The position numbers and the translations under genes were made by a program. Below the pieces are notes generated by a model. The model saw only the letters and a program-made list of their open reading frames with translations. It had not been told where the DNA came from and did no database searches. DNA of 64,000 bases from Chloroflexota bacterium (GTDB lineage: Bacteria; Chloroflexota; Anaerolineae; 4572-78; J111): positions 48,078-112,077 of the forward strand of contig BOKF01000029.1 in NCBI GenBank assembly GCA_016860845.1, in the 5' to 3' direction. Every line of letters starts with the position of its first letter. The first letter of the stretch is position 1. Of this stretch, positions 25,888-35,700 are shown one piece after another.

Positions 25888-26874
25888 ATGGTTTCTGGCC
25901 GAATACAACCCAATCGTGGACTTATCCTGGCTGCATCGCTAACGTTAACCTTCATTTTGCTCAACATTATCGCCTACAGGCAAGCCCAAGCCATGCTAAC
26001 CTTCACCCAAATAGGGAGCCGCACAGCAGCCCCGGAATCATTATCTATCTGGCAAAAAGTGAAAATGCTGTTCACCGGGGTCAATATCCCAAAGCCTTTG
26101 AACAATTCAAAGCCGGATAGTTGGGCCTTAACCTTTACTGTTCACCGCTTCAAAGTGACCGAGATCGTCGAACTGGAAGCCTGGCACATTCCGCACCCCC
26201 AGGCAAAGGGATTGATCCTGCTTTTTCATGGCTACGCCTCATCGAAATCCAGCTTGCTGCCGGAGGCTAAGGCTCTGCACGAGTTAGGGTATGCCACGTT
26301 TCTGGTAGATTTTCGCGGCAGTGGGGGTTCCAATGGGAGTAAGACCAGCATTGGTTTTTACGAAGCAGATGATGTAGCCAAAGCTTTTGCGTATGCTGGC
26401 CTGCTGGCCGTTGATCAACCCCTGATTCTGTATGGGCGGTCTATGGGCGGCGCGGCTGTCCTGCGGGCGATCAGTGTCCACCATCTCCGGCCCGCCGGGG
26501 TGATTCTTGAGGCTGTTTTTGATAAGATGCTCTCCACGGTCCAGAACCGTTTTAGGGCAGTGGGCCTGCCTTCATTTCCAGCGACTCAACTCCTGGTATT
26601 CTGGGGCAGCATTCAAAATGGCTCCTCCGGCTTCAGACACAATCCAGTCGAATACGCTGCTGGCGTCCAATGTCCAGCGTTAATACTGCACGGCACAGAT
26701 GATCCGCGAGCGACCCTGGCGGAGGGCAGGGCGGTATTCAGCCAGCTCGGCGGCAAGAAATGGTTTGAGGTTTTCACCGGCGTTGGTCACGAGGCGTATT
26801 TGGCCGCTGAACCTGAACAGTGGAAGCAGAGTGTAACCTTATTTCTGGCCCGACTTCACGATGATATTACCTAA
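25888..26874 (+). CDS. Membrane-anchored alpha/beta hydrolase
   Basis: A 328-residue serine hydrolase of the BAAT/lysophospholipase-like (COG1073) type. An N-terminal hydrophobic segment (about 12-30) may be an anchor or signal. The oxyanion region is LLFHGYASSKSS, the nucleophile elbow is YGRSMGGAAV, and Asp and His follow in LHGTDDPRA and GVGHEAYL. RGSGGSNGSKTSIGFYEADD is typical of the group. An AAGAGGAA site precedes the ATG, and the gene overlaps the next one by 14 bases. The natural substrate is unknown; an ester or amide is implied by the family. Confidence 0.85.
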   Translation: MVSGRIQPNRGLILAASLTLTFILLNIIAYRQAQAMLTFTQIGSRTAAPESLSIWQKVKMLFTGVNIPKPLNNSKPDSWALTFTVHRFKVTEIVELEAWHIPHPQAKGLILLFHGYASSKSSLLPEAKALHELGYATFLVDFRGSGGSNGSKTSIGFYEADDVAKAFAYAGLLAVDQPLILYGRSMGGAAVLRAISVHHLRPAGVILEAVFDKMLSTVQNRFRAVGLPSFPATQLLVFWGSIQNGSSGFRHNPVEYAAGVQCPALILHGTDDPRATLAEGRAVFSQLGGKKWFEVFTGVGHEAYLAAEPEQWKQSVTLFLARLHDDIT

Positions 26875-29170
26875 GAAGTTCCTCAGCGCCGATCGTCGCT
26901 TCGCACTGATCACTCTCTGGCCCCTGCTCGGCTATTTTCTGCTGACGATAGTGATGACCTGGCCGGCTGTCCTTTATCTCACCGACGGTATCCCCGGCGA
27001 CGGCTTCGATGGCTGGCAGAACTACTGGAATCTGTGGTGGGTTAAAAAAGCATTGCTGGAATTGCGGTCAACCCCTTTCTTCACCGACTACCTGTACCCG
27101 CCCCTGGGCGCCAGCCTGCTGTTCCACACCCTCAACATTTTCAACAGCCTGTGGACGTTGCCGATCCAACTCAATTTTGGATTGGCGGTGGCCTATAACA
27201 GCGTGGTTTTGGCCAGTTTTACCCTGGCCGGTTACGGCGGCTATCTGCTGTCGCTGTACGCGCTGACCCAACTCAAATTTCCGGCCACAGGGGCGCGACC
27301 GGCGGCTTTTGTCGGCGGGCTGGTCTTCACCATGTCGCCCTTTCACATGGCCCACCTGTTAGGCCACATGCAAGTTTTCAGCATGATCTGGCCGCCGTTT
27401 TACGTGTTGTGGTTATTACGGACGCTGACCCCACCCCCAACCCCTCCCCTTAAAGGGAAGGGGAGATGGGGAGAGGTCCGTGGCGTCTTTCTTTCTTGTC
27501 TCTTTTTAATTTTAGCTACGCTGGTAGACTGGTATCACACCCTATATCTGCTCATCTTCACCGGACTGGCGCTGGGGTGGACGGTGTGGCAGCAGGGGAG
27601 CAGGGGAGCAGAGGAGCAGGGGAGACATTTTGATACTTTACGCATCACGCTTCACGTTTCACGCCTCATGCCTCTCCTCCGCCCGCTCTGGCTCGTTCTG
27701 GCGATTGGCCTCGGCTTTTTCGTTGTTCTCTCGCCGCTGCTTGTTCCGATGATGCGCGCGGCCCGCAGCACGCCGGAGTTACAAGCCGGCCTGGAACAAA
27801 GCATTACCCTCTCCGCCGATTTACTGGCCTTTATTTTGCCCTCAGAAATGCACCCGCTGTGGGGTCCGTGGGCCAAATCCATCGCCGACACCTTCAGCAG
27901 CACCCTATCGGAACGGCTGGTTTTTGCCGGTTTTGTGCCCATGTCCCTGGCTCTTTTCGCCCTCATGCGCGGCTGGGGGCAAGCCGTGGTCAAATTCTGG
28001 ACGTTTGTTACCGCTGCCTTTTTTCTGCTGGCGCTTGGCCCCTACCTGCATATCGGCGGCAAAATCGTCGCCATCGCCGGCTGGCCGATCCCTTTACCCT
28101 ATCTGCTCCTGTATCACACCGTTCCCTTCATCGGCCTGACCCGCTCCCTCAGCCGCTACGATTTGATGGTCATGCTCGGCCTCGGCGTGCTGGCAGCGAT
28201 CGGACTGGCTTATCTAACGACCGCCGACCGCCGGCTGCCGACCGCCGATCAGAGACTGAAGACGGAAGCCTACGAACCCACGCAACACGCAACACGTTTC
28301 ACGTTTCACGTCTCACGCCTCACGCTTCACGCCTCACGCCTCCTCCCCCTCCTCGCCATCCTCCTCATCTGCTTCGAATTCCTCGCCCTCCCCTACCCCA
28401 TCTCCAAAATTGACACGCCGCAGTTCTATTTCGACCTGGCCCAGCAGCCAGGAGATTTCACCATCGCCGAACTGCCGATGAATTGGGACCGGCCCACGCC
28501 GATGCTCTACCAGACCGTTCACGGCAAACGCCTGCTGACCGCCTACACGTCCCGCGATAACCCGCTGGAACTGGCCTGGCGCACCCCGGTGCTGCAGCAG
28601 TGGCGCGCCCTCGGCCCGGACATCATTGACCAGCCCCTGGACCTGATTGCCCCCACCATTTTTTATGATTTCAATCTGCGCTATATCGTGCTCGATTACT
28701 ACCAGATGCCCCCCGGCCCGGAGCGTGAGGCCACCGAGCGCTGGGTTGCCGCCGCGCTGCCGGGAGTCGCCCCCATTTATGACGATGGCCGCTTAAAGGT
28801 CTACCCAACGCCGCCCAAGCAAGAGACCCAGCCCTACCTGACCCTGGGCAGTGGTTGGGGCAAGCGGCAGGAAAATGAAGCTGCTGCCATCACCCGCGCC
28901 TTTTCTTCAGACCAGGCAGAGCTATTTTTGCATCATCCTCAAAATCAATCTCTCACCCTGGAACTTACAGCGGCGGCCCCAACCCCGCAGAAGCTGACCC
29001 TCCTGGCCGGCGATACACTCCTGACTCAAGTAGAAGTGACACCCGCTTTGACCGAACAAGCGATTACTCTGCCGCCCCTCTCTAGCGACCTGGTCAAATT
29101 AACCCTCAAGTCGGAGCAGCCGGGGGCAGAAATCAATATCAGCCGCGTGTCCCTGCGGGGCGGCGAATGA
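26861..29170 (+). CDS. Large multi-pass membrane protein (glycosyltransferase-C-like), with three repeat insertions
   Basis: A 769-residue protein with about a dozen helices and an extracytoplasmic beta-rich C-terminus (from about 660). The first loop holds DGIPGDGFDGWQNYWNLWW, reminiscent of the acidic first loop of GT-C polyprenyl-phosphate-sugar transferases; I infer that class but cannot name a substrate. Three palindromic elements are inserted in frame and form hydrophilic loops: about residues 189-206 (PPPTPPLKGKG), 244-268 (SRGAEEQG...LHVSRL) and 452-497 (ADRRLPTADQRL...HVSRLTLHASRLL). The gene overlaps the upstream hydrolase by 14 bases and the downstream lipoprotein by 4 (ATGA), so all three are co-translated. 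Confidence 0.75.
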   Translation: MILPKKFLSADRRFALITLWPLLGYFLLTIVMTWPAVLYLTDGIPGDGFDGWQNYWNLWWVKKALLELRSTPFFTDYLYPPLGASLLFHTLNIFNSLWTLPIQLNFGLAVAYNSVVLASFTLAGYGGYLLSLYALTQLKFPATGARPAAFVGGLVFTMSPFHMAHLLGHMQVFSMIWPPFYVLWLLRTLTPPPTPPLKGKGRWGEVRGVFLSCLFLILATLVDWYHTLYLLIFTGLALGWTVWQQGSRGAEEQGRHFDTLRITLHVSRLMPLLRPLWLVLAIGLGFFVVLSPLLVPMMRAARSTPELQAGLEQSITLSADLLAFILPSEMHPLWGPWAKSIADTFSSTLSERLVFAGFVPMSLALFALMRGWGQAVVKFWTFVTAAFFLLALGPYLHIGGKIVAIAGWPIPLPYLLLYHTVPFIGLTRSLSRYDLMVMLGLGVLAAIGLAYLTTADRRLPTADQRLKTEAYEPTQHATRFTFHVSRLTLHASRLLPLLAILLICFEFLALPYPISKIDTPQFYFDLAQQPGDFTIAELPMNWDRPTPMLYQTVHGKRLLTAYTSRDNPLELAWRTPVLQQWRALGPDIIDQPLDLIAPTIFYDFNLRYIVLDYYQMPPGPEREATERWVAAALPGVAPIYDDGRLKVYPTPPKQETQPYLTLGSGWGKRQENEAAAITRAFSSDQAELFLHHPQNQSLTLELTAAAPTPQKLTLLAGDTLLTQVEVTPALTEQAITLPPLSSDLVKLTLKSEQPGAEINISRVSLRGGE
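27428..27478. repeat. C-rich palindrome inside the large membrane protein gene
   Basis: CCCCACCCCCAACCCCTCCC followed by AAAGGGAAGGGGAGATGGGG-type sequence forms a long imperfect hairpin. It encodes TPPPTPPLKGKGRWGEV in a loop and keeps the frame. Confidence 0.7.
27640..27668. repeat. ACGCATCACGCTTCACG half-element in the membrane protein gene
   Basis: Tandem CACG-type units (ACGCATCACGCTTCACGTTT, then CACGCCTCATG) form one arm of the class seen at 8766. An AGCAGGGGAGCAGGGGAGC tandem stretch lies just upstream (about 27592-27625). Together they encode RITLHVSRLMPL. Confidence 0.6.
28217..28350. repeat. Two adjacent tandem repeat blocks in the membrane protein gene
   Basis: The first block consists of ACCGCCGACCGCCGGCTGCC-like units (28217-28250), the same type as at 53329. 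The second consists of CACGTTTCACGTTTCACG and CACGCCTCACGCTTCACGCC units (28281-28346). Both stay in frame and encode the loop at residues 452-497. Confidence 0.65.
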
Positions 29171-30258
29171 GCGAGCCGCAAATGAAAGAAAGTGGAAGGT
29201 TATTGATAGTGAGGAAGTACGCTTACCTACTCCTGCCCCTGGTTATTCTCGTCGCACCGCTGGCCTGCCGCTTGAATACTACCGCACCATTGGCATCGAA
29301 TAGCAGTCCCGCCGTGACCCCCACGCCCTCCCAAACATTTGCCCCCGGCCTGGCCTCGCCTGACGCCGGACTGGCCAAATTAAAAAGCTATCGGGCCAAT
29401 TTGATTGTGGATTTTGAGGGAACGCGCAACGGCCAGCCGGCTAAAGGCCGGCTTGAATCGCTGACCGAGATCACCCGTGAGCCGGCCGCGCTGCACCAAT
29501 ATCTTAAAGTTGAGACGACCCTGACCCAGACCGAGATCATTTCCGGGGTCTCGGAGTTTTATCGGGTGGCTGATAAGGTGTATGTCAAAAAGGGGGATAC
29601 CGGCCAATGGTTTACCTTTACCGACAGCGTCGTTTCGCCGGCCGACCTGGGTTTTCTCGCCCTGGAACGGCTGCTGGTCCTGCCCGCTGTGACCTCCCAA
29701 CCACCGCAATCCGAACTTCTTGAGGGTCAAAAAGTGCAGCGTTATTCTTTCACCGAGCACGATCTGGCCGATCCCAATATCATCTTTGAGCGAGCGGAGG
29801 GCGACCTGTGGCTGGCCCAGCCGGACGATTACCTGGCCCAATACGTCATTTCGGCCACACTGCGCATCGTCATCCCCGATCCCAAGGTCCATTTTTTTGA
29901 CCAGGGCCGCTTAAAGCTGCGCTACACCCTGACGGGCATTAACGACGCTTTGACCATCGCTCCGCCAGTTGAGGCGTTCGCCGAAAGCGAAGTCCTTAAC
30001 AACCTGCCCCGCCTGCCCGACGCCCAGATTGTTTCGGTTTTCCCCACCTTCATCGAGTATACCAGCACCATCACCCCCATCCGTGCGGCCCTGTTTTACC
30101 GGGATAAGCTGACTGCCCAGGGCTGGACTGAAAACCAGGCTGATATTTTTAACGAGAAAGCCCGGCTGGCCTATGCCAAAGACGATGAGGCGCTGACTGT
30201 TCTGATCAATCCGGCGGATGAAATAAATAAGATTAAGGTATTGTTGGATTTGAGATAG
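29167..30258 (+). CDS. Lipoprotein, LolA/LppX-like fold suspected
   Basis: The ATG overlaps the upstream stop (ATGA). An N-terminal signal ends in the lipobox APLAC with Cys34 (363 residues in all). The mature part begins LAKLKSYRANLIVDFEGT and continues with short amphipathic beta strands (YRVADKVYVKKGDTGQWFTF), which resembles the LppX/LprG half-barrel lipid carriers; this is an inference from pattern only. A second region near residue 265 (NLPRLPDAQIVSVFPTFIEYTS...FYRDKLTAQGW) resembles proteins that follow such domains in Chloroflexi. Coupling to the GT-C-like membrane gene suggests a role at the outer face of the membrane. Confidence 0.7.
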   Translation: MSEPQMKESGRLLIVRKYAYLLLPLVILVAPLACRLNTTAPLASNSSPAVTPTPSQTFAPGLASPDAGLAKLKSYRANLIVDFEGTRNGQPAKGRLESLTEITREPAALHQYLKVETTLTQTEIISGVSEFYRVADKVYVKKGDTGQWFTFTDSVVSPADLGFLALERLLVLPAVTSQPPQSELLEGQKVQRYSFTEHDLADPNIIFERAEGDLWLAQPDDYLAQYVISATLRIVIPDPKVHFFDQGRLKLRYTLTGINDALTIAPPVEAFAESEVLNNLPRLPDAQIVSVFPTFIEYTSTITPIRAALFYRDKLTAQGWTENQADIFNEKARLAYAKDDEALTVLINPADEINKIKVLLDLR

Positions 30259-30282
30259 AATTGATAAAAAAGGGGGTTGAAA

Positions 30283-30747
30283 ATGGATAGACAGCAGCTC
30301 CTGAAAAAACTTGACAAGGCGTGGCTGGAGATCCAGGCCTCGTACGCCGGTTTGTCAGACTCGCAACTGACGGAACCTGGCGTCACGGGCAATTGGTCGG
30401 TGAAAGACATCCTGGCGCACGTGACCACGTGGGAGGAGGAGGCGCTGAAGTATCTGCCGCTTATCGTCAAGGGAGGCAGGCCGCCGCGCTACTCCGTAAA
30501 GTACGGCGGCATTGATGCCTTCAATGCTCAGATGACAGAACAGAAACGAGGCCTTTCCCTTGCCGACGTACTGAGGCAACTGGATGAAACCCACCGCCGG
30601 CTCATCGTCTACATCCAAAGCGTGCCGGAGGAGCAATTCACCTATGAGACGCCCTTCCGGCATCGCCTCCGGCTCGATACCTACAGCCATTACCCCATCC
30701 ATACCAAGATGATCCGGGCCTGGCGGGAGCAGTCAAATTTGGGCTAA
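30283..30747 (+). CDS. DinB-like protein (ClbS/DfsB type)
   Basis: The ATG at 30283 has AGGGGG about 7 bases upstream and is preferred to a TTG two codons earlier, giving 154 residues. The helical bundle begins RQQLLKKLDKAWLEIQASYAGL and holds the diagnostic NWSVKDILAHVTTWEEEAL, containing one of the DinB-superfamily His positions. ClbS in Escherichia coli protects against colibactin, but most relatives are uncharacterised, possibly thiol-dependent or small-molecule-modifying enzymes. The last 15 bases overlap the end of the convergent ATPase-kinase gene. Confidence 0.8.
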   Translation: MDRQQLLKKLDKAWLEIQASYAGLSDSQLTEPGVTGNWSVKDILAHVTTWEEEALKYLPLIVKGGRPPRYSVKYGGIDAFNAQMTEQKRGLSLADVLRQLDETHRRLIVYIQSVPEEQFTYETPFRHRLRLDTYSHYPIHTKMIRAWREQSNLG

Positions 30748-32679
30748 TGCACGGGCCAGTTCACCGGCAGTACGGTAGCGAGCGTCGGGCTGCTTGGCCA
30801 GCGCTTTTTGGATAACCGGCTCGATGGCTTCGGGCAGGTCAGCCTTCAGGCTGCGGAGAGGGGGGACCGGCTCGCTCACGTGTTTCATGATCAAGGCAAA
30901 AGGCGTATCGGCGTCGAAGGGGACCCGCCCGGTGACCAACTCATACAGAATCACGCCCAACGAGTAAATGTCGCTGCGGGCGTCGCCCCGCTCGCCCTGA
31001 CTCTGCTCCGGCGACATGTAGGCCGGCGTGCCGACGATCGCGCCGGTCACGGTGTAGCGCGACGCACTCAACAGGCGGGCGATGCCAAAATCGGTCAGCA
31101 CCACTTGCCCCGAAGCGGTGAACATGATATTGGCCGGCTTCAAATCCCGGTGAATGATGCCCTGGGCATGGGCATAATCCAGGCCCGCCGCCACCTCGCC
31201 GATGATACGCACCGCTTCGGCTAACGGCAATGTCTCGCCTCTGGCGGTCAATGCAGCCAGCCGATCCTTGAGCGTGCCGCCGGTGACGCATTCCATGGCC
31301 ATGTAGTAAAGCTCCTCTTGCACGCCAAAGTCATAAACCTGGACAATATGGGGATGGCGCAGCATCGCCACGGCCTGGGCCTCGCGGCGGAAGCGCTCGC
31401 GGAATTCCTCCGTATCGGCCAGGTGAGTCAGCAGAACCTTCAAGGCCACCTCGCGTTGCAGCGCCTCGTGGCGGCCTTTGTACACACGGGCCACGCCCCC
31501 TTGGCCCAGCAGTTCGGTGACAAGATGCGCCCCCAGTTTGCACCCCACCAGGGTACTTTCCAAACCGGCAGCAGGACTGGCCGCGCCTGGCTCAGCGACC
31601 TGACGGCGGACAAAATCGGCCAGCGCCGCCGAAAGGTAATGATAGCCGTGCCCATCTCGGACCAGCAGGCCCTGCTGTTCCAGCCGGTGAATGAGCACCT
31701 GGGTTGTCTCGTTCTTAACCGGGGCAAGGCCGGGCAGAGCAGCGAGCACCCGCCTCTCACCCCCGTCCAGCTTACTCCAATAATACCGAAAATGACCTTC
31801 CAGTTCTCCCGCGACCTTGCGCCGCACCTCTTCCAACTCCCTCTCCTCCAGGGAAAGGGTTGGGGTGGGGATTGAACCCCCTCCCCCTTGCAGGGGGAGG
31901 GTTGGGGTGGGGGTCAACCCGGCAAAGGCATGAAAACAAGCAATATTGAGAAACATCGGCTGCGGCCCGGCTAAATCGAGAATAAATTCGCTCAGCGTGT
32001 CGGAGAAAGGAACTCCGGCGGCCAGCGCCGGCTGCTGAATAAGCTGGCGAGCCTCCTCTTGACTGAAGAGGCCCAGGTGTTGGACGGCAAAGATGTTAAA
32101 AAAAGGTGAGCCTAACACCCCCTCGGCGTAAGATAACTCCAGTAGGTGGGCCTGCGAGGCGGTGAGGTAGCAGACATCGTGGCGAGCGGTCAAGCCGCGC
32201 AGGCCGGAGAAAAAGTCGGCATCCAGATTTTGGTTCTCGCTCATTAACTCAAACTCATCTAGGAGGTAGATCAGCTTCAATCCCTGGCGATTAAGCTGGC
32301 GCAGAGCACGCTCGAATTGGCGGTACGTCGGCGTTTCCGGGATCTCGATCTCGACGGCCAGACCCCGATCCAGGAGTTGGTCTTCGGTCTCTTCCAGGAT
32401 AACCCGGTAAAAGCCGGCCTGATCCAGATGGCTTAGCCCTTCGCAGTCAATAAAGATAAAGAGGTGTTCCGTGGGCGATAAACCATGCTGGCTCATCACC
32501 GCCGGGTGGGACATGTGCAGCAGCAAGGAGGTTTTGCCGATGCGTCTCGGCCCGACGATCGAGACACTCTGGTTGTTTCTGAGCAGGCTGAGGGTATTGG
32601 TCACTTCCTGCGTCCGGCCAAAGAAGTGCTCCGGCTTTCTAATGGGACCGCGATGAAAGTAAGGATTTTCTATAGGCAT
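30733..32679 (-). CDS. AAA/STAND-type ATPase fused to a C-terminal Ser/Thr kinase
   Basis: The ATG at 32679 with GGAGG 6 bases upstream is favoured (648 residues). The N-terminus NPYFHRGPIRKPEHFFGR is shared with the ATPase at 38313. Walker A is GPRRIGKTS (43-51) and Walker B is LIYLLDEFE. A winged-helix-like segment follows, interrupted by an in-frame C-rich repeat (TPTPTLPLQGGGG). From about residue 385 comes a full Hanks kinase: LGQGGVARVYKG, IIHRDLKPANIM (about 503), LTDFGIARLL, GTPAYMSPEQ. No membrane segment is seen, so it is cytoplasmic. Kinases usually precede sensor modules; here the nucleotide switch comes first. It is the last gene of the minus-strand ATPase cluster. Confidence 0.85.
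   Translation of the reverse strand: MPIENPYFHRGPIRKPEHFFGRTQEVTNTLSLLRNNQSVSIVGPRRIGKTSLLLHMSHPAVMSQHGLSPTEHLFIFIDCEGLSHLDQAGFYRVILEETEDQLLDRGLAVEIEIPETPTYRQFERALRQLNRQGLKLIYLLDEFELMSENQNLDADFFSGLRGLTARHDVCYLTASQAHLLELSYAEGVLGSPFFNIFAVQHLGLFSQEEARQLIQQPALAAGVPFSDTLSEFILDLAGPQPMFLNIACFHAFAGLTPTPTLPLQGGGGSIPTPTLSLEERELEEVRRKVAGELEGHFRYYWSKLDGGERRVLAALPGLAPVKNETTQVLIHRLEQQGLLVRDGHGYHYLSAALADFVRRQVAEPGAASPAAGLESTLVGCKLGAHLVTELLGQGGVARVYKGRHEALQREVALKVLLTHLADTEEFRERFRREAQAVAMLRHPHIVQVYDFGVQEELYYMAMECVTGGTLKDRLAALTARGETLPLAEAVRIIGEVAAGLDYAHAQGIIHRDLKPANIMFTASGQVVLTDFGIARLLSASRYTVTGAIVGTPAYMSPEQSQGERGDARSDIYSLGVILYELVTGRVPFDADTPFALIMKHVSEPVPPLRSLKADLPEAIEPVIQKALAKQPDARYRTAGELARALAQI
31832..31918. 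repeat. Double C-rich palindromic insert in the ATPase-kinase gene
   Basis: CTCCCTCTCCTCCAGGGAAA followed by CCCCCTCCCCCTTGCAGGGG and GGAGGG form two joined hairpins. On the coding strand it reads LTPTPTLPLQGGGGSIPTPTLSLEEREL, an addition between the ATPase and kinase parts. Confidence 0.7.
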
Positions 32680-32696
32680 GACTGACCTCCGCAGAA

Positions 32697-32788
32697 GAAA
32701 TTGTGAATTGTCAATTGTCAATTATGAACTGTTAATGAAACTCTCGTGCTATTAACCAATTCACAATTCATAATTCATTATTCACAAT
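32697..32788. repeat. AT-rich mirror-tandem palindrome (GTCAATTGTCAATT / AATTCACAATTCATAATT)
   Basis: Tandem TTGTGAATTGTCAATTGTCA units on the left are mirrored by AATTCACAATTCATAATTCA units on the right around CTCTCGTGC. It fills the gap between the FG-GAP ATPase and the ATPase-kinase genes and could end or attenuate transcription. Confidence 0.75.
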
Positions 32789-35700
32789 TATTGTCTTCCC
32801 GCCTCTTCAATCACCCGCCCCAATGCTTTGTAACGTTCCACCCACAGCCGCACCAGTTCCACCTTGAACTCATAGCGGGGCGGCTGGCCTCTTAACTCGC
32901 GCACAATATCTCGCTCGACCAGGGGGTGCAGGGTCTCGGTGATGGTTTGCAGATCCAGGGTCAGACCTCGCTCTACCAGCAGCTCGCTGATCTGAGCCGC
33001 GGTCACCGTTGGCTCCTGGCCCAGCAGGCGAGTCAGCGCGGCCAGAATGAGCTGCTCCGGCGGACTGGCCTGCTCCCACAAAAAGGCAAAGTGCGCCTCG
33101 CCCAACTCGACCATCTCGTTCAACACGTCATTGACATCTTGAATGGTCACATAACTCCGCCGTTTTCGATTGGCGTGGTTGACCAGGGCATGGCAGGTCA
33201 ACTGCAAGAAGTAGGGATGTCCGGCCGTGACCCGCAGCATCTTGTCCAGGGCCAGGTCGTCATAAATTAAGCCGTACTCGGCTACAGGTTGGGTGATCAA
33301 GGCTCGGCCGGCGGCTTCGTCCAAAAAGACGACGTGCTTGTAGAGGGCAATATTGAAGAAGATGGACCAGTAATCGCTGCTGAGCGACTCTAAGCGATGG
33401 GTGCCGACAAAGATGAAGCCCAACTGGCGGTGGTGCTGCATCAGATGGCGGAAGAAGGGAAAGATGGTCGGCTCCAGTTTGCCGGAGGCCACCCGCATCT
33501 CCAGCTCCTCGAACTCGTCAAACAGCAAGAGCAGTTGTCGCCCGCCGGCCGCCTTGAGCACAGCAGGCAGAAACGTGCGCTCAAAGGCAGCGCTGGGGCG
33601 CGCTTCGAAATCCTGCGGCTCCGGTTCGTTGATTTTGAAACCCTGCTCAACCAACTCGTCAACCATCGCCAGCGCCAAATCATAGAAGAAGTTGGCCATG
33701 CCGGGGTCAATGCCCAGGGATTGGCCATCGAGGTAGACCGGCAGGTAAGCGTCACCGAGGCGGGCCGGAAGCTGCTGCAAGAAGGAGGTTTTACCCATGC
33801 GCCGCTGGCCGATGAGGACCAGGACATTCTGGCGGGACAACCCGGCGATGTTTTCGGCGACAAATTGAAAGAGATCATCGCGGCCAAAGAAGATCGGCGA
33901 GGCCGGGGCCAGCGGCGTGCCGGGGGCATAGGGGTTGGGGATGGGTCGAAACTCGGTGGAAGGTTTCAGCAAATGGACCCGATCGGCAAAGGTGACGGTC
34001 TTACCCTTGTGCTCCCGGTCGTCGAAGGTGATGATGAATTCGGCCCGGAACTGCTCCACCGAGGCCGCCGCCGAGATCGGCAGTTCGACCAGGGCCGAGC
34101 GCCCAGCCGGCAGAATGTCGAGCGGGGCGACGCCGTTGCTCACAAGCAAGCTCTGCTTCGGGCTGAGGCTAACGGATATATTGGAGGCCGGACTGCGGCC
34201 GGTGTTGGTCAATTCCAACGAAAGGTTGGCCTGGTCAAGATTGAGCAGTTGGCGGGTTTTCAGCGAAACCTCAAGCTGGGCCCGGCCCTGCAAATCCTGC
34301 AAGGCGTTGGTGGTCACCCGCAGCCAAGCTGCGGCGATGCGGAGCATCATATTGCGTTCAGGTTGGGGCAGAATCGTTTGGAAATCCTGTTCAAAGCGGC
34401 CCAGGCGCTCGATAGCCTGGGCCAGGTAAGCCACTTTATCTTCAACCGTCTCAACCCGTTGGTAGTTGCGTAAAAGCTGGGTAACCCCCTCTAATTCGGC
34501 CAGAGCCTCCTCAATCGCAGTCACGACTTTAGTCGTTTCTTGTGTTAGGGGGTGGACGACTGAAGCCGTCACTACTAAGGCGTCAGCCAAATTGAAGTGC
34601 AAACTGACAATGCGCGAGACGGTATTGGCTTCCAGCGCCTCAAGGAACAGGGTATATAGGTTTACCAGGGCAGTTGCCGGCTCACCTGCTTCCGGGTCCG
34701 GATTTGGCCAGCCGGGTTGAACCGAGCCTTTGGATGCTGCCAGGATCGCCTGCAAACCCTCAGCGGTGACCTCGGGCCGGGTCAAAATCAAGTTAAAGCC
34801 CTCGCTCATTTCAGCCAAGACCGTTTCCCCGGCCTCGCGAGCCAGGCCGGGCAAATAAGTTAACAAGGCGGGGTTATGGCCGGCCAGATGGTGAAGCTTG
34901 AGTAAGGCTTCGGCTGGACGAGCGCGAAACTGCTTGAGCAGGCTCTCGGCCCGGCCCACCGGGGAGCGGCGGTAGACCCGCTGGCGGCGATAGAACACGA
35001 AGCCCAGGCCGACGGGCAGCAACAGCAATGCCGCCAGGCCAACCCATTGGCCGTAATAGGTGTACCAGGGCAGGGTCGGAATGGTAAAGGGACCGGGAAC
35101 CTCCTTCAGAGTTCCCTGATTATGCCCATCATCGTAACGAAAGCGGTAACGGCTTTCCTGGCCGGAGTCCCAGGTATCGAAAGGGTCCGCCACTTCCAAA
35201 TTTAGCCGGCCCTGGCTCTGAGCCAGAGCTTGAGCGGCCTGGGGTAGCCACAAACCGGCCGACGGGTCCCAAATCTGCACAGTCATGGTGACCGTATCGC
35301 CGTCAGGGTCGTTCACATCTACACCATAAGCGTAACCGGTACGGGTTTCGGTCAGATTAGGTTTAGTGAGCAGGGGAGGTTGATTAACGGTTAGGCCAAA
35401 GAGATGGACCCGGCCACTATCAGTACCGGCGGCAACCTCCATCTCACCATCGCCATTCAGGTCACCTACAGCCAGGCTGAGTACCCGGCTGTCCAGAGTC
35501 CCTTGCCAGCGCAACCCATCAGCCATAATCAGATTGGCTTCCCGCTCTCCCATAATGAGAGCCGCGGTCTCTGCGCTCAACCGGGCTATTCGAGGAGCCA
35601 CGCCCAGGTCGCGCACCAGGGTCGCCTCAGCCTCATCCAGCCGGTAAACTCGTCCGTTCTCTGTGATCGCCTGCCCAGACCCGAAACTGAGCACTCTGGC

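Noticed and set aside
33397..34473. Plus-strand 358-codon open frame
   Set aside because: It lies opposite the FG-GAP ATPase, whose P-loop and Walker B are unmistakable in the minus frame.
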